Assembly: GCF_900250075.1 (NCBI RefSeq)
Contig: NZ_LT977070.1
Coordinates: 1,557,634 to 1,621,633 of the forward strand
DNA length: 64,000 bases
Reading direction: 5' to 3'
Origin: Cupriavidus taiwanensis
GTDB lineage: Bacteria > Pseudomonadota > Gammaproteobacteria > Burkholderiales > Burkholderiaceae
The notes below the pieces were generated by a model, which had not been told where the DNA came from, ran no database searches, and worked only from the letters and a program-made list of their open reading frames with translations. The position numbers and the translations under genes were made by a program. Below, piece after piece: positions 21,352 to 30,595 of the stretch (the first letter of the stretch is position 1; each line of letters begins with the position of its first letter).

Positions 21352-22068
21352 TCAGGCGGGCAGGCCCAGGCGCGCGGCGGCGGCCGCCAGGTGCTGCTGC
21401 GCGGCTTTGCGCGCGGCCGTGGCGTCGCCGGCGGCAATGGCTTTGGCCAGCGCGGCATGCTCATGGTCGGCCGCGCGCGGCGCGCCAGTGGCGCTGCTCA
21501 GCCGCGCGGTGTTCTCCCACGCGCGCTGGCGAGCGGCCAGCATCTGCTGGCCGACGAAATCCGTCAGGCCGGTAAAGCAGGGGTTGTGCGCGGCTTCGGC
21601 AATGGCGTGGTGGAACGCCATGTCGGCCGCGGCGGCGCTGGCCATGTCGCCGCGACCGTCGGCCTGCGCCTGCATCGCCGCCAGTGCGGCCCGGATGGCC
21701 TCGACGTCGGCCGCGGTGCGCCGCTGCGCCGCCATTTCCGCGCAGGCGGTTTCCACCACCCGGCGCAGCTCGAACAGCTGTGCCAGCGTGGGGCCGCCAT
21801 CGGGCGCGCCGGCCACGCGCCAGGCCTGGCCGCCCGGGGTCTCGGAGACATAGGCGCCGGAGCCCTTGCGCGTCACCAGCACGCCGTCGGCCTTCAGCTG
21901 GGCAATGGCCTCGCGCACGATCGGGCGGCTGACGCCGAAGGCATCGGCCAGCGCGGACTCGGCCGGCAGGCGCGCGCCCGCGCCGTAGCGGCCGGCAAGG
22001 ATGTCGTCATGCAGGGTCTGCGCGATACGGGTGGCAAGCGAAGCCGGGCGGGGCAGGAGGGTAGTCAT
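21352..22068 (-). CDS. FadR/GntR-family transcriptional regulator with FCD domain
   Basis: A 238-residue regulator. The winged-helix GntR domain (residues 10-75) has [25 protein letters not shown] (core [11 protein letters not shown]) and the all-helical FCD effector domain follows (about 95-225, with [17 protein letters not shown] and [12 protein letters not shown]). FCD regulators respond to small carboxylates. It probably controls itself and the downstream 2-hydroxyglutarate oxidase gene; a matching TGTC-N-GACA palindrome lies just upstream at 22086-22098. The start ATG 22068 drops 17 upstream residues that would read through that operator. Confidence 0.9.
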   Translation of the reverse strand: MTTLLPRPASLATRIAQTLHDDILAGRYGAGARLPAESALADAFGVSRPIVREAIAQLKADGVLVTRKGSGAYVSETPGGQAWRVAGAPDGGPTLAQLFELRRVVETACAEMAAQRRTAADVEAIRAALAAMQAQADGRGDMASAAAADMAFHHAIAEAAHNPCFTGLTDFVGQQMLAARQRAWENTARLSSATGAPRAADHEHAALAKAIAAGDATAARKAAQQHLAAAAARLGLPA

Positions 22069-22085
22069 GTCGCTCGATGTGTCAG

Positions 22086-22098
22086 GCTGTCTGACAGC
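22086..22098. promoter_or_regulatory. Candidate GntR/FCD operator
   Basis: GCTGTC-T-GACAGC is a perfect 13-bp palindrome 17 nt upstream of the regulator's start codon. The TGTCnGACA core resembles sites of FCD-type GntR regulators (TnGTCnnACnA class). Position and symmetry suggest autoregulation. Confidence 0.6.
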
Positions 22099-22311
22099 TT
22101 TCCGGGATTCTGGCCGCAACTTTGCGGCGCGTCAAGCCTGCCGGAGGTAACCGATGCTACACATGCGACCTCGACCTCCATCGCCCCGGACTAAATTTCG
22201 CCGCGCTGGCGCCGATAGAAGCCCAATACAGGTGGCGGAGTCCGTGCGTCAGTTCCGCCCAGGGCTCGTCGCGTCCCAGCACGCCCACGCCGGGGCCAAC
22301 TGCAAACCGCC

Positions 22312-23199
22312 ATGATCCAGCTCACCCCTAACGATCTCCCCGTCGGCCACCCGCTGCCCTGGTCATTGCTCGATGGCGAAGGCAACCTGGTGCTCGGCAG
22401 CGGCAACATCATTCCCGATGCGCGCGACCTGGCGCTGGTGTTCCACCATGGCACGGTCTGCCGCGACGATGCCGGCGACGAGGCCGCAGACGAACAGCGC
22501 CCCGCCAGCGGGCCGCTCGGCCTGCAGGTCGGCACGCTGCTGCATGTCAAGCTCGACGGCGAGGCCGCGCGCCCGGCCGCGAGCCGACTGATCGGCTTTA
22601 TCGAGCAGGGCCTCTTCATCACCTGGCCGCAGCTGGGAGGGCGCGACCTGCCATTGCAGGCCGGCGATGGCGTAGTGCTGCGCGGCTTCTCCGGGCAGGC
22701 CATCCACAGCTTTACCTCGACCATCACCGCCGTGTGCCGCAGCCCGTTCCGCTACCTGGTGCTGTCCGCGCCAGTGCAGCAGCACGCGACGCCGGTGCGC
22801 AAGGCGGCGCGCGTACCGACCCGCCTGGCCGCTTACCTGACCGAACCAGCCGATGACGACGGCATCGACCGCGGTGTGGCGCGCCTGTCGCTGTTGTCCG
22901 ACCTCAGCACCGGTGGCGCATTGGTGCAGACCACGGCGCCGGCTCCGGCGCCAGGCAGCCGGGTGCGCCTGCGCTTCAACCTGCGTACCGCGTCGCTGGA
23001 CAGCGAGGTGGTGATCGATGGCTGGGTCCGCATGGCGCCAGCCGGGGCCGCCGGCGACGATGCCGACTTTCCCGCCTTCGGCGTGGCCTTCGACGTGCTG
23101 GCCGAGCGCGAACTGACGCTGCTGCAGTGCTACATCTACGAACAGCTGCTTTCGAGCACCCGCATGCCGGTGCAACCCGCCGCGGTAGCAGCCGTTTAG
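22312..23199 (+). CDS. YcgR-like flagellar brake / PilZ-domain protein
   Basis: A 295-residue protein with a YcgR-type N-terminal domain and a C-terminal PilZ domain. The two c-di-GMP-binding elements are intact: RKAAR (R163-R167, RxxxR) and DLSTGG (D197, S199, G202; DxSxxG). Family members bind c-di-GMP and slow the flagellar motor or regulate surface behaviour. The N-domain contains an acidic loop (DDAGDEAADEQ, residues 52-62) that looks like an insertion. No flagellar gene is in the window. No clear SD precedes the ATG. Confidence 0.85.
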   Translation: MIQLTPNDLPVGHPLPWSLLDGEGNLVLGSGNIIPDARDLALVFHHGTVCRDDAGDEAADEQRPASGPLGLQVGTLLHVKLDGEAARPAASRLIGFIEQGLFITWPQLGGRDLPLQAGDGVVLRGFSGQAIHSFTSTITAVCRSPFRYLVLSAPVQQHATPVRKAARVPTRLAAYLTEPADDDGIDRGVARLSLLSDLSTGGALVQTTAPAPAPGSRVRLRFNLRTASLDSEVVIDGWVRMAPAGAAGDDADFPAFGVAFDVLAERELTLLQCYIYEQLLSSTRMPVQPAAVAAV

Positions 23200-23288
23200 A
23201 GGGAATCCGCTAATGTTTTGATTGTCTCCACGGATCGGGCCGCCTTTACTGCTTCCAGCATAAAAAGACCCACCACCGAGGAGACCAG

Positions 23289-24410
23289 ATGGAGCACGGC
23301 GAACACCACGCGTGCGGGCAACGCACGCCCGTAGCGCGCACGCAGCAGCAGTCCCGCAAATCCCGGCGCAGGCTGGCAGGCACCGCCGCGGCGCTGGCCG
23401 CCGCAGCCATGCTGGCGCAGCCGGCACCCGTCGCCGCGGTCACCGTCAATGGCGACTACGCGAAGACGCGCTACCCGATCGTGCTGGTCCACGGCCTGAC
23501 CGGTGCGGCGAAAATGGCCGGCGTGCTCGACTACTGGTATGGCATCCCCGAAGTGCTGCGTTCCCATGGCGCGCAGGTCTATGTGGCGACGGTGCCGTCG
23601 TTCAACAGCGATGCCGAGCGCGCGCTGGCGCTGCAGGCCTATGTACGCGCGGTCAAGCTGGAGAGCGGCGCCGACAAGGTCAACCTGATCGGACATAGCC
23701 AGGGTGGGCCCACCTCGCGCATGCTGGCGGCGATGTCGCCGCAGGACGTGGCGTCGGCCACCACCATCGGCAGCCCGCACCGCGGCAGCGAAGTGGCCGA
23801 CACCGTGCTCGACCTGATCAACGGCATTGGCGCCATTCCCATCGCTGGCCCGGTGCTGGTCAGCCTGATCCAGGGCGTGTTCGACACGGTCGGCTGGTTC
23901 AACGGCATCAGCAACGGGCAGGCGCTGGACCAGGATGCGCTGGCCTCGCTCAAGAGCCTGACCACGCGCGGCGCCGCCGAACAGAATGCGCGGCTCGATG
24001 CCACGCTGGTGCCGGGCACGCAATCCGCGCTGGGCGCGGACTGCGACAGCCCCGGCGCCGTGTCCGAGCAGCGCCAGGCGCGCGACGCCGCCGGCAACCT
24101 CGTCACCCATACCCAGGCCGCGTATTCCTGGACCGGGCAGGGCGGCCCGCTCAGCCTGCTGCGTTCCAACCTGCTGGACCCGTCCACGGTCATGATGTCG
24201 ACCTCGGCGGGGCTGATGGCGCTGAAGGGCGCGGGCGCCAATGACGGCCTGGTCTCGGTGTGCAGCAGCAAGTGGGGCAGGGTGCTGGCCACCGGCTACT
24301 ACTGGAACCATCTCGACGAGGTCAACCAGATGGCCGGCCTGTACCAGGATGCCGATCCGCGCGCGGTCATCCTGAACCACGCCAACCGCCTGCGCAATGA
24401 CCAGCTCTGA
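23289..24410 (+). CDS. Secreted triacylglycerol lipase, subfamily I.2 (Burkholderia/Pseudomonas type)
   Basis: A 373-residue alpha/beta hydrolase. An Arg-rich start and hydrophobic Ala run form a long signal peptide, with cleavage near residue 50 (PVAA before VTVNGDY). The catalytic triad reads as Ser137 in GHSQGG, Asp319 in GANDGLVS and His341 in WNHLDEVNQ. Cys252 and Cys325 form the expected disulfide, and a Ca2+-site Asp is likely in HLDEV. Such lipases go through Sec, are folded in the periplasm by a dedicated foldase, then leave by type II secretion. The foldase gene follows with 14-nt overlap. Confidence 0.92.
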   Translation: MEHGEHHACGQRTPVARTQQQSRKSRRRLAGTAAALAAAAMLAQPAPVAAVTVNGDYAKTRYPIVLVHGLTGAAKMAGVLDYWYGIPEVLRSHGAQVYVATVPSFNSDAERALALQAYVRAVKLESGADKVNLIGHSQGGPTSRMLAAMSPQDVASATTIGSPHRGSEVADTVLDLINGIGAIPIAGPVLVSLIQGVFDTVGWFNGISNGQALDQDALASLKSLTTRGAAEQNARLDATLVPGTQSALGADCDSPGAVSEQRQARDAAGNLVTHTQAAYSWTGQGGPLSLLRSNLLDPSTVMMSTSAGLMALKGAGANDGLVSVCSSKWGRVLATGYYWNHLDEVNQMAGLYQDADPRAVILNHANRLRNDQL

Positions 24411-25443
24411 GCGTGCGCCGCGGTTATGGCTGGCCTTGCTGCCGGCCGGTGCCGCGGCCGCTGCAGTGTACTGGCTGACCATGCCGCCGGCTCAGGTGCC
24501 GGTGCCGCGGCAGGCGGCGGTGGCAATCGCCGCGGGTCCGCTTGCGCCATCGGCGGATGCGGCGCCCGCTGGCGCCGCCACCTGGGCATCGCTCGCCGGC
24601 GTGGAGATGCCCGCAGGCCCCGAGGCCGATGGCGCGGGCACGCTGCGGCTGACGCGCGCGCTGCGCACCTATTTCGATTATTTCCTGAGCGCGCGCCACG
24701 ACGCCGGCGGCATCGATGCGCTCGATGCGCTGGTGCATGACGATATCCGCCGCCATGTGCCGCAGCCCGCGGCCGGGCAGGCGTGGCAGCTGTGGCGCCG
24801 CTATGTGGCCTGCCTGGCCGAGATCCAGCCCGAGGCCGCGCACAAGCCGCTGGCGGATGCGGACGGCAAGCTGGATGCACAGCAGGTGCAGCAGCTGCGC
24901 GCGCTGCTGGCGCAGCGCAACGCGGCGCGCCAGCGCTGGCTGCCCGAGGTGGCGCAGGCCTGGTTCGGCGACGAGCAGGCCTATGACGAGGCCATGCTGG
25001 CCCGGCTGGAGATCATGTCGCAGGCCAGCCTGGACGACGCGCAGCGGCGGCAGCGGCTGGCCGAGCTCGACGCCAAGCTGCCAGAGCCCTTGCGTGCCGC
25101 GCGTGAAGCCAGCGCGCGCCCGCAGGCCATCAGCCACACTATCGCCGACCTGCAGGCGGCCGGACGCAGCACACAGGACATCAGCGCCGCGCTGGCACAG
25201 GCCTACGGCGCAGGGGTGGCGCAGCGCTACCAGCAGCAGGCGCAGGCCGAGCAGTCATGGCAGCAGCGCTACCACGACTACGCCGCGCGCCGCGCGCAGA
25301 TCGAGGCGTTTTCGGGGCTGTCGGAGCAGGATCGGCGGCAGCAACTGGACACGCTGCGCAGGCAGGCCTTCGACAATCCGAGCGAGGCGCTGCAGGCGGA
25401 GGTAGTCGACCAGGCGATGGCAGCGCGGCGGCAGGCACGCTAA
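24397..25443 (+). CDS. Lipase-specific foldase (Lif, lipase secretion chaperone)
   Basis: A 348-residue steric chaperone anchored by one N-terminal helix (LWLALLPAGAAAAAVYWLTM) with an Ala/Pro-rich linker to about residue 60. The Lif hallmark RxxFDYFLSA appears as RTYFDYFLSA near residue 90. Long helical repeats rich in Gln and Ala follow, forming the extended scaffold that embraces the lipase. Length matches the family (about 340). The ATG overlaps the lipase end by 14 nt, ensuring stoichiometric expression. Confidence 0.93.
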   Translation: MTSSERAPRLWLALLPAGAAAAAVYWLTMPPAQVPVPRQAAVAIAAGPLAPSADAAPAGAATWASLAGVEMPAGPEADGAGTLRLTRALRTYFDYFLSARHDAGGIDALDALVHDDIRRHVPQPAAGQAWQLWRRYVACLAEIQPEAAHKPLADADGKLDAQQVQQLRALLAQRNAARQRWLPEVAQAWFGDEQAYDEAMLARLEIMSQASLDDAQRRQRLAELDAKLPEPLRAAREASARPQAISHTIADLQAAGRSTQDISAALAQAYGAGVAQRYQQQAQAEQSWQQRYHDYAARRAQIEAFSGLSEQDRRQQLDTLRRQAFDNPSEALQAEVVDQAMAARRQAR

Positions 25444-25466
25444 CGCCTCCGCGGTCGCATAAAAAG

Positions 25467-25497
25467 AAAACGGCACCGGAAAATACGGTGCCGTTTT
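25467..25497. terminator. Bidirectional intrinsic terminator between lipase foldase and ETF-QO
   Basis: Stem CGGCACCG (25471-25478) and CGGTGCCG (25486-25493) with a GAAAATA loop is flanked by AAAA and TTTT, so both strands read as stem plus U-run. It sits between convergent genes and serves both. Confidence 0.88.
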
Positions 25498-25525
25498 CGA
25501 TTGCCAGCGCGCTTGCGCGGCCGGC

Positions 25526-27214
25526 TTACATGCCGACGTAGTTCGGACCGCCGCCACCTTCCGGCGTCACCCAGACGATGTTCTGGGTCGGGTCCTTGAT
25601 ATCGCAGGTCTTGCAGTGCACGCAGTTCTGCGCGTTGATCTGCAGGCGCTCCTTGCCCGAGGTTTCGTCCTGCACGAACTCATACACGCCCGCCGGGCAG
25701 TAGCGCGACTCGGGGCCGGCGTACTTGTCCAAGTTGATGCTGACCGGCACGCTGGCGTCCTTCAGCGTCAGGTGCGCCGGCTGGTTTTCCTCATGGTTGG
25801 TGTTGCTGATGAACACCGAGCTGAGGCGGTCGAAGGTCAGCTTGCCGTCCGGCTTCGGATACTCGATCCTCTGGCATTCGGCCGCCGGCTTCAGGTACAC
25901 GTGGTCCGGCTTGGCGCGGTGGATGGTCCAGGGCGGGTTGCGGATGCCCAGCTTGGGCAGCAGCCATTGCTCGATCCCGGTCATCAGCGTCGCGGTGGTG
26001 CGGCCCTTCTTGAACCACTGCTTGAAGTTCTTGGCCTGCAGCAGTTCCTTGTACAGCCAGCTCTGCTCGAACGCGGCCGGGTAGGCGCTCAGCTCGTCGT
26101 GCTGGCGGCCGGCCTGCAGCGCGTCGTAGGCGGCCTCGGCGGCGAGCATGCCGGTCTTGATCGCGGCATGGCTGCCCTTGATGCGCGAGGCGTTCAGGTA
26201 GCCAGCATCGCAGCCGACCAGCGCGCCGCCCGGGAACACGGTCTTGGGCAGCGACAGCAGGCCGCCCGCGGTGATGGCGCGCGCGCCGTACGACAGGCGC
26301 TTGCCGCCTTCGAAGTACTGGCGGATTTCCGGATGGGTCTTGAAGCGCTGGAATTCCTCGAACGGCGACAGCCACGGGTTGGTGTAGTCCAGCCCGACCA
26401 CGAAGCCAACCGCAACCTTGTTGTCTTCCATGTGGTACAGGAACGAGCCGCCGTAGGTGGCAGAGTCCAGCGGCCAGCCGGCGGTGTGCACCACCAGGCC
26501 GGGCTTGTGCCTGGCGGGGTCGATCTCCCACAGCTCCTTCAGGCCGATGCCGTAGCTCTGCGGATCCTTGCCGGTGTCGAGGCCGAATTTCTCGATCAGC
26601 TGCTTGCCCAGGTGGCCGCGCGCGCCTTCGGCGAAGATCGTGTACTTGGCATGCAGCTCCATGCCCAGCTGGAAGTTCTCGGTCGGCTCGCCTTCCTTGT
26701 TGATGCCCATGTTGCCGGTGGCCACGCCCTTGACCGAGCCGTCTTCGTTGTACAGCACCTCGGCGGCGGCGAAGCCCGGGAAGATCTCCACGCCCAGCGC
26801 CTCGGCCTGCTGGCCCAGCCAGCGCACGAAGTTCGACAGGCTGATGATGTAGTTGCCTTCGTTGTGGAAGCACTCGGGCAGCAGCGCTGGCGGCGTGCCC
26901 CTGGAGCCGGTCTCGTTCAGGAACAGGAACTTGTCCTCGGTCACGGCCTGGTTCAGCGGCGCGCCCAGCTCCTTCCAGTTCGGAATCAGCTCGTTCAGGG
27001 CGCGCGGGTCCATGATGGCGCCCGACAGGATGTGGGCGCCGGGCTCGGAGCCCTTTTCCAGCACGCACACGTTGACGTCGGCGCCTTTCTCCTGCGCGAG
27101 TTGCTTCAGGCGGATGGCCGTGGCCAGGCCGGCGGGGCCGCCGCCGACGATGACCACGTCGTATTCCATGGCTTCGCGCGGGCCGAACTGCTCCAGGAGC
27201 TGTTGCTGATCCAT
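25526..27214 (-). CDS. Electron transfer flavoprotein-ubiquinone oxidoreductase (ETF-QO)
   Basis: A 562-residue membrane-associated flavoprotein that carries electrons from acyl-CoA and amino-acid dehydrogenases, via ETF, to ubiquinone. The FAD motif VVIVGGGPAGLATAIRL is at residues 19-35, GAIMDPRALNELIP near 78, and the ubiquinone-pocket segments GGLLSLPKTVFPGG and GCDAGYLNASRIKGSH near 300-330. The C-terminal 4Fe-4S cluster has cysteines in ENCVHCKTCDIKDP-type spacing (NCVHCKTCDIKDP) plus an earlier Cys in RYCPAGVYEF. Length equals the family norm. It is divergent from an SDR gene across a 363-nt region holding a TetR-like palindrome. Confidence 0.96.
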   Translation of the reverse strand: MDQQQLLEQFGPREAMEYDVVIVGGGPAGLATAIRLKQLAQEKGADVNVCVLEKGSEPGAHILSGAIMDPRALNELIPNWKELGAPLNQAVTEDKFLFLNETGSRGTPPALLPECFHNEGNYIISLSNFVRWLGQQAEALGVEIFPGFAAAEVLYNEDGSVKGVATGNMGINKEGEPTENFQLGMELHAKYTIFAEGARGHLGKQLIEKFGLDTGKDPQSYGIGLKELWEIDPARHKPGLVVHTAGWPLDSATYGGSFLYHMEDNKVAVGFVVGLDYTNPWLSPFEEFQRFKTHPEIRQYFEGGKRLSYGARAITAGGLLSLPKTVFPGGALVGCDAGYLNASRIKGSHAAIKTGMLAAEAAYDALQAGRQHDELSAYPAAFEQSWLYKELLQAKNFKQWFKKGRTTATLMTGIEQWLLPKLGIRNPPWTIHRAKPDHVYLKPAAECQRIEYPKPDGKLTFDRLSSVFISNTNHEENQPAHLTLKDASVPVSINLDKYAGPESRYCPAGVYEFVQDETSGKERLQINAQNCVHCKTCDIKDPTQNIVWVTPEGGGGPNYVGM

Positions 27215-27577
27215 TTGTCTCTAACCCTCTGTTTCTTTGCTGCTAGCTGGCAATTGTGGGAAATGCGGTGATCGTTGTGCTGAGAACCGGGCCCCGGCGC
27301 GGCGCGGGGCTGCCAGGGGGAGCCGCGCGGACGCGGCGGTGAATCGGCGCCATTTCGCCATCGAACGGCGATCAGACTGCGCTGGAACGGCGTCCGAAGG
27401 TGGCCGGATCGCGCGTTTTCCCTCTTTCCCTTTGCGGGCCAAGTTCTTAGAATCTCCGGCATTGTCCGGGACTCGCCACCCACAGGCAAGGATTTTTTTG
27501 GAACGGTCGTTCTTTTTTTTGATATGCTGCCTTCTGCTCCTGATGAGGGCTGAGGGGCTCCCGCACAAGAGGTAATC
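27215..27577. other. Divergent regulatory region between ETF-QO and SDR genes
   Basis: The 363 nt hold the ribosome site of the leftward ETF-QO gene, a T-rich tract and a perfect palindrome at 27501-27512, and a TATGCT -10-like element at 27523-27528 in front of the SDR gene. An open frame at 27237-27575 has no coding character and is not called. Confidence 0.6.
27501..27512. promoter_or_regulatory. Candidate TetR-type operator
   Basis: GAACG-GT-CGTTC is a perfect palindrome embedded between two T-runs, overlapping the likely promoter of the SDR gene (-10 TATGCT at 27523-27528). Palindromes of the AACGnnCGTT kind are typical TetR-family sites. No TetR gene lies in the window, so the regulator would act in trans. 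Confidence 0.5.
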
Positions 27578-28363
27578 ATGGGTTTGTCGATCAATCTGGA
27601 AGGCAAGGTGGCGCTGGTGACCGGCGCCTCGAGCGGGCTGGGCTCGCGGTTCGCCACGGTGCTCGCCGCCGCCGGCGCCAAGGTGGTGCTGGCCTCGCGC
27701 CGCACCGAGCGGCTCAAGGAACTGCGCGCCGCGATCGAGGCCGAGGGCGGCAGCGCGCATGTGGTGCGCCTGGACGTGACCGACCCGGACAGCATCCGCG
27801 CCGCGGTAGCGCACGCCGAGACCGAAGCCGGCGCCATCGATATCCTGGTCAACAATTCCGGCGTGTCGACCACGCAGAAGCTGACCGAGGTGGCCCCGGA
27901 GGATTTCGACTTCGTCTTCGACACCAATACCCGCGGCGCGTTTTTCGTCGCGCAGGAAGTCGCCAAGCGCATGATCGCGCGCGCCAAGGGCGCCGAGCGC
28001 AACGGCAGCCCGCTGCCGCAGGCGCGCATCGTCAATATCGCGTCGGTGGCCGGACTGAAGGTGCTGTCGCAGATCGGCGTCTATTGCATGAGCAAGGCGG
28101 CGGTGGTGCACATGACCAAGGCCATGGCGCTGGAATGGGCGCGCCATGGCATTAATTCCAACGCCATCTGCCCGGGCTATATCGACACCGATATCAACCA
28201 CCACCATTGGGATTCCGACGCCGGGCAGAAGCTGATCCAGATGCTGCCGCGCAAGCGCCTGGGCAAGCCGGAAGACCTCGACGGCCTGTTGCTGCTGCTG
28301 GCCTCGGACCAGTCGCAATTCATCAACGGCGCCGTCATCACCGCCGACGACGGCATGGTCTGA
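27578..28363 (+). CDS. Short-chain dehydrogenase/reductase (SDR), NAD(P)-dependent
   Basis: A 261-residue classical SDR. The cofactor motif is VTGASSGLGSRFA (residues 14-26), NNSGVSTT is near residue 92, the catalytic Ser lies in VNIASVAG near 152 and the YCMSK active site (Tyr-x-x-x-Lys) near residue 168. The substrate is not identifiable; the C-terminal ITADDGMV ending is common in 3-oxoacyl/hydroxyacyl reductases. An AAGAGG ribosome site lies 6 nt before the ATG. It is followed after 264 nt by a TRAP transporter operon. Confidence 0.92.
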   Translation: MGLSINLEGKVALVTGASSGLGSRFATVLAAAGAKVVLASRRTERLKELRAAIEAEGGSAHVVRLDVTDPDSIRAAVAHAETEAGAIDILVNNSGVSTTQKLTEVAPEDFDFVFDTNTRGAFFVAQEVAKRMIARAKGAERNGSPLPQARIVNIASVAGLKVLSQIGVYCMSKAAVVHMTKAMALEWARHGINSNAICPGYIDTDINHHHWDSDAGQKLIQMLPRKRLGKPEDLDGLLLLLASDQSQFINGAVITADDGMV

Positions 28364-28627
28364 GCGCCCGCGCTGACACCGGGGGCGCAAGTCCCCGCAT
28401 CCCGCCCACGCGCCAAAAGCGCCGCGAGATGCCCGAGCGCCAACCCTGGGCTTATCCGGTCCCCTTGGGCGCGCCGTCGTCAGTACGCGTCAAACTTCAG
28501 AAATTTCGTGCGTGGCAGGCCAGTCTTGGCATAATCCGCCATGTCTGCAGATTAAGTCTTTACATACAAAGCGAGAACGCCGCGGTGGCCGCATGGCCCG
28601 AGCGGCCCTGGACCGGAGGCCGGGGAG

Positions 28628-29230
28628 ATGGAGCAACAGCCAGAGGCACGGCGCAACGCCGTGCCGCAACACGTCGTCGATTCCGCGGTGATCCCGCAGG
28701 CCGCCGACGAAGCGCAGGACGCTGAATTCCGGGTATCGCCCCGCATCGAGGACTGGATTGGCGTGATCGTGATGGTGCTGCTGGTCGGCATCACCTTCGC
28801 CAACGTGGTGGTCCGCTATTTCACCGACGAGTCGTTCGCCTGGACCGAGGAATTCTCGGTGTTCCTGATGATCGTGCTGGCGCTGGTGGCCGGCAGCGCC
28901 GCGGTGGCGCGCGACCGCAATATCCGTATCGAGTTCTTCTTCGAGCGCGGCAGCGCGGCACGGCAGCGCAGGCTGGCGATCCTGTCGGCGCTGGCGGTGG
29001 CGGTGATGTTTATCGCGCTGGCCGTGCTGGGGGCGCGCATCACCTGGGACGAATACACCTTCGGCGAGACCTCGCCCGGCATCGGCGTGCCGAGCTGGTG
29101 GTACTCGATCTGGCTGCCGGTGCTGTCCGCGGGCATTGCGCTGCGCGCGCTGGCGCTGATGGCGCGCAACGTGCGCGCGCTCAAGGCGCTGCATGAACTG
29201 AGCCGGTCGGCGACGGAGCGTGCGAAATGA
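28628..29230 (+). CDS. TRAP transporter small permease, DctQ type
   Basis: A 200-residue membrane protein with an unusually long soluble N-terminus (about 40 residues, EQQPEARRNAVPQ...) and four hydrophobic helices (IGVIVMVLLVGITFANVVVRY, FSVFLMIVLALVAGSAAV, LAILSALAVAVMFIALAVLGA and WWYSIWLPVLSAGIALRAL). DctQ subunits scaffold the large permease. SD GGGGAG precedes the ATG. It overlaps the DctM gene by 4 nt. Confidence 0.92.
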   Translation: MEQQPEARRNAVPQHVVDSAVIPQAADEAQDAEFRVSPRIEDWIGVIVMVLLVGITFANVVVRYFTDESFAWTEEFSVFLMIVLALVAGSAAVARDRNIRIEFFFERGSAARQRRLAILSALAVAVMFIALAVLGARITWDEYTFGETSPGIGVPSWWYSIWLPVLSAGIALRALALMARNVRALKALHELSRSATERAK

Positions 29231-30531
29231 CGCTGGTTGCCATCATCCTGTTTGTGGTCTTTATCGGCCTGATGCTGCTGGGCGTGCCCATCGGCGTGTC
29301 GCTGGGCCTGGGCGGCCTGGTCGCGATCGGCCTGTCCAATCTCGACACGCAGATGTTCGGCCTGCTGGCCGTGCCGCAGAACTTCTATGCGGGGCTGGCC
29401 AAGTATCCGCTGCTGGCGATCCCGATGTTCGTGCTGGTGGGCTCGATCTTCGACCGCTCCGGCGTGGCTCAGCGGCTGGTGACCTTTGCCATCGCCGTGG
29501 TCGGCCGCGGTCCGGGCATGCTGCCGCTGGTGGCGATCCTGGTGGCGATGTTCCTCGGCGGCATTTCCGGTTCGGGCCCGGCCAACGCGGCCGCGGTCGG
29601 CGGCGTGATGATCGCGGCGATGTCGCGCGCGGGCTATCCCGGCTCGTACAGCGCCGCGGTGGTCGGCGCGGCGGCCGCGACCGACATCCTGATCCCGCCG
29701 TCGGTGGCGTTCATCATCTACAGCGTGCTGGTGCCGGGCGCATCGGTGCCGGCGCTGTTCGCGGCCGGCATGATCCCGGGCGTGCTCGCGGGCATCGCGC
29801 TGATCGTGCCGGCGGTGTGGCTGGCGCGCAAGCACAATATGGGCGCCGCCGAAGCCGCGTTGCCGCGCCCGCCGTTCTGGAAGAGCCTGCGCGAGGCCGC
29901 GTGGGGCCTGGTGGCGCCGTTCCTGATCCTGGGCGGCATGCGCGCCGGCTGGTTCACGCCGACCGAAGCCGCTGTGGTGGCTGTGGTCTATGGCCTGTTC
30001 GTCGGCATGGTGGTGTACCGCAGCATCGGCATGCGCGACCTGTTCACCATCTTCCAGGAAGCGGCCGAAACCTCGGCGGTGATCCTGCTGGTGGTGGCGC
30101 TGGCCGGCATCTTTGCCTATGCGCTGTCGACGCTGGGGGTAATCGATCCGCTGGCGCAGGCGATCGCTACCTCCGGGCTGGGCGAATACGGCGTGCTCGC
30201 GCTGATCGTGCTGCTGCTGATGACGGTGGGCATGTTCCTCGACGGCATCTCGATCTTCCTGATCTTCGTGCCGCTGCTGCTGCCGATCGCCAATGCCTTC
30301 CAGTGGAACCCGGTGTGGTTCGGCGTGGTGCTGACGCTGAAGGTGGCGCTGGGCCAGTTCACGCCGCCGCTGGCCGTGAACCTGATGGTGTCGTGCCGGA
30401 TCGCGCGCGTGCGCATGGAGGAAACCGTGCCGTGGGTGATCTGGATGCTGCTGGCGATGTTTGTCGCCATGCTGATGGTGCTGGCCTATCCGCCGCTGGC
30501 GACGTGGCTGCCGGAGTACCTTGGCTATTGA
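29227..30531 (+). CDS. TRAP transporter large permease, DctM type
   Basis: A 434-residue protein with about 12 transmembrane helices, the Na+-coupled transport channel of a TRAP system. DctM motifs include PLLAIPMFVLVGSIFDRSG near 58, LGGISGSGPANAAAVGGVMI near residue 112, ATDILIPPSVAFIIYSVL near 150 and ALGQFTPPLAVNLMV near 382. The ATGA overlap with DctQ indicates coupled synthesis. The solute-binding gene follows after 64 nt. Confidence 0.95.
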   Translation: MTLVAIILFVVFIGLMLLGVPIGVSLGLGGLVAIGLSNLDTQMFGLLAVPQNFYAGLAKYPLLAIPMFVLVGSIFDRSGVAQRLVTFAIAVVGRGPGMLPLVAILVAMFLGGISGSGPANAAAVGGVMIAAMSRAGYPGSYSAAVVGAAAATDILIPPSVAFIIYSVLVPGASVPALFAAGMIPGVLAGIALIVPAVWLARKHNMGAAEAALPRPPFWKSLREAAWGLVAPFLILGGMRAGWFTPTEAAVVAVVYGLFVGMVVYRSIGMRDLFTIFQEAAETSAVILLVVALAGIFAYALSTLGVIDPLAQAIATSGLGEYGVLALIVLLLMTVGMFLDGISIFLIFVPLLLPIANAFQWNPVWFGVVLTLKVALGQFTPPLAVNLMVSCRIARVRMEETVPWVIWMLLAMFVAMLMVLAYPPLATWLPEYLGY

Positions 30532-30595
30532 TCGCTGTTGTCTTGATTTTGCATTCACCAACAAGAACCTGACGCTTTCCCCCTGAGGAGATGAA

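Noticed and set aside
23200..23288. Possible sigma-54 promoter in front of the lipase gene
   Set aside because: The best GG/GC pair has the wrong spacing (11 instead of 10).
27237..27575. A 112-codon rightward frame ahead of the SDR gene
   Set aside because: It crosses a promoter and palindrome, has no ribosome site and no family resemblance.
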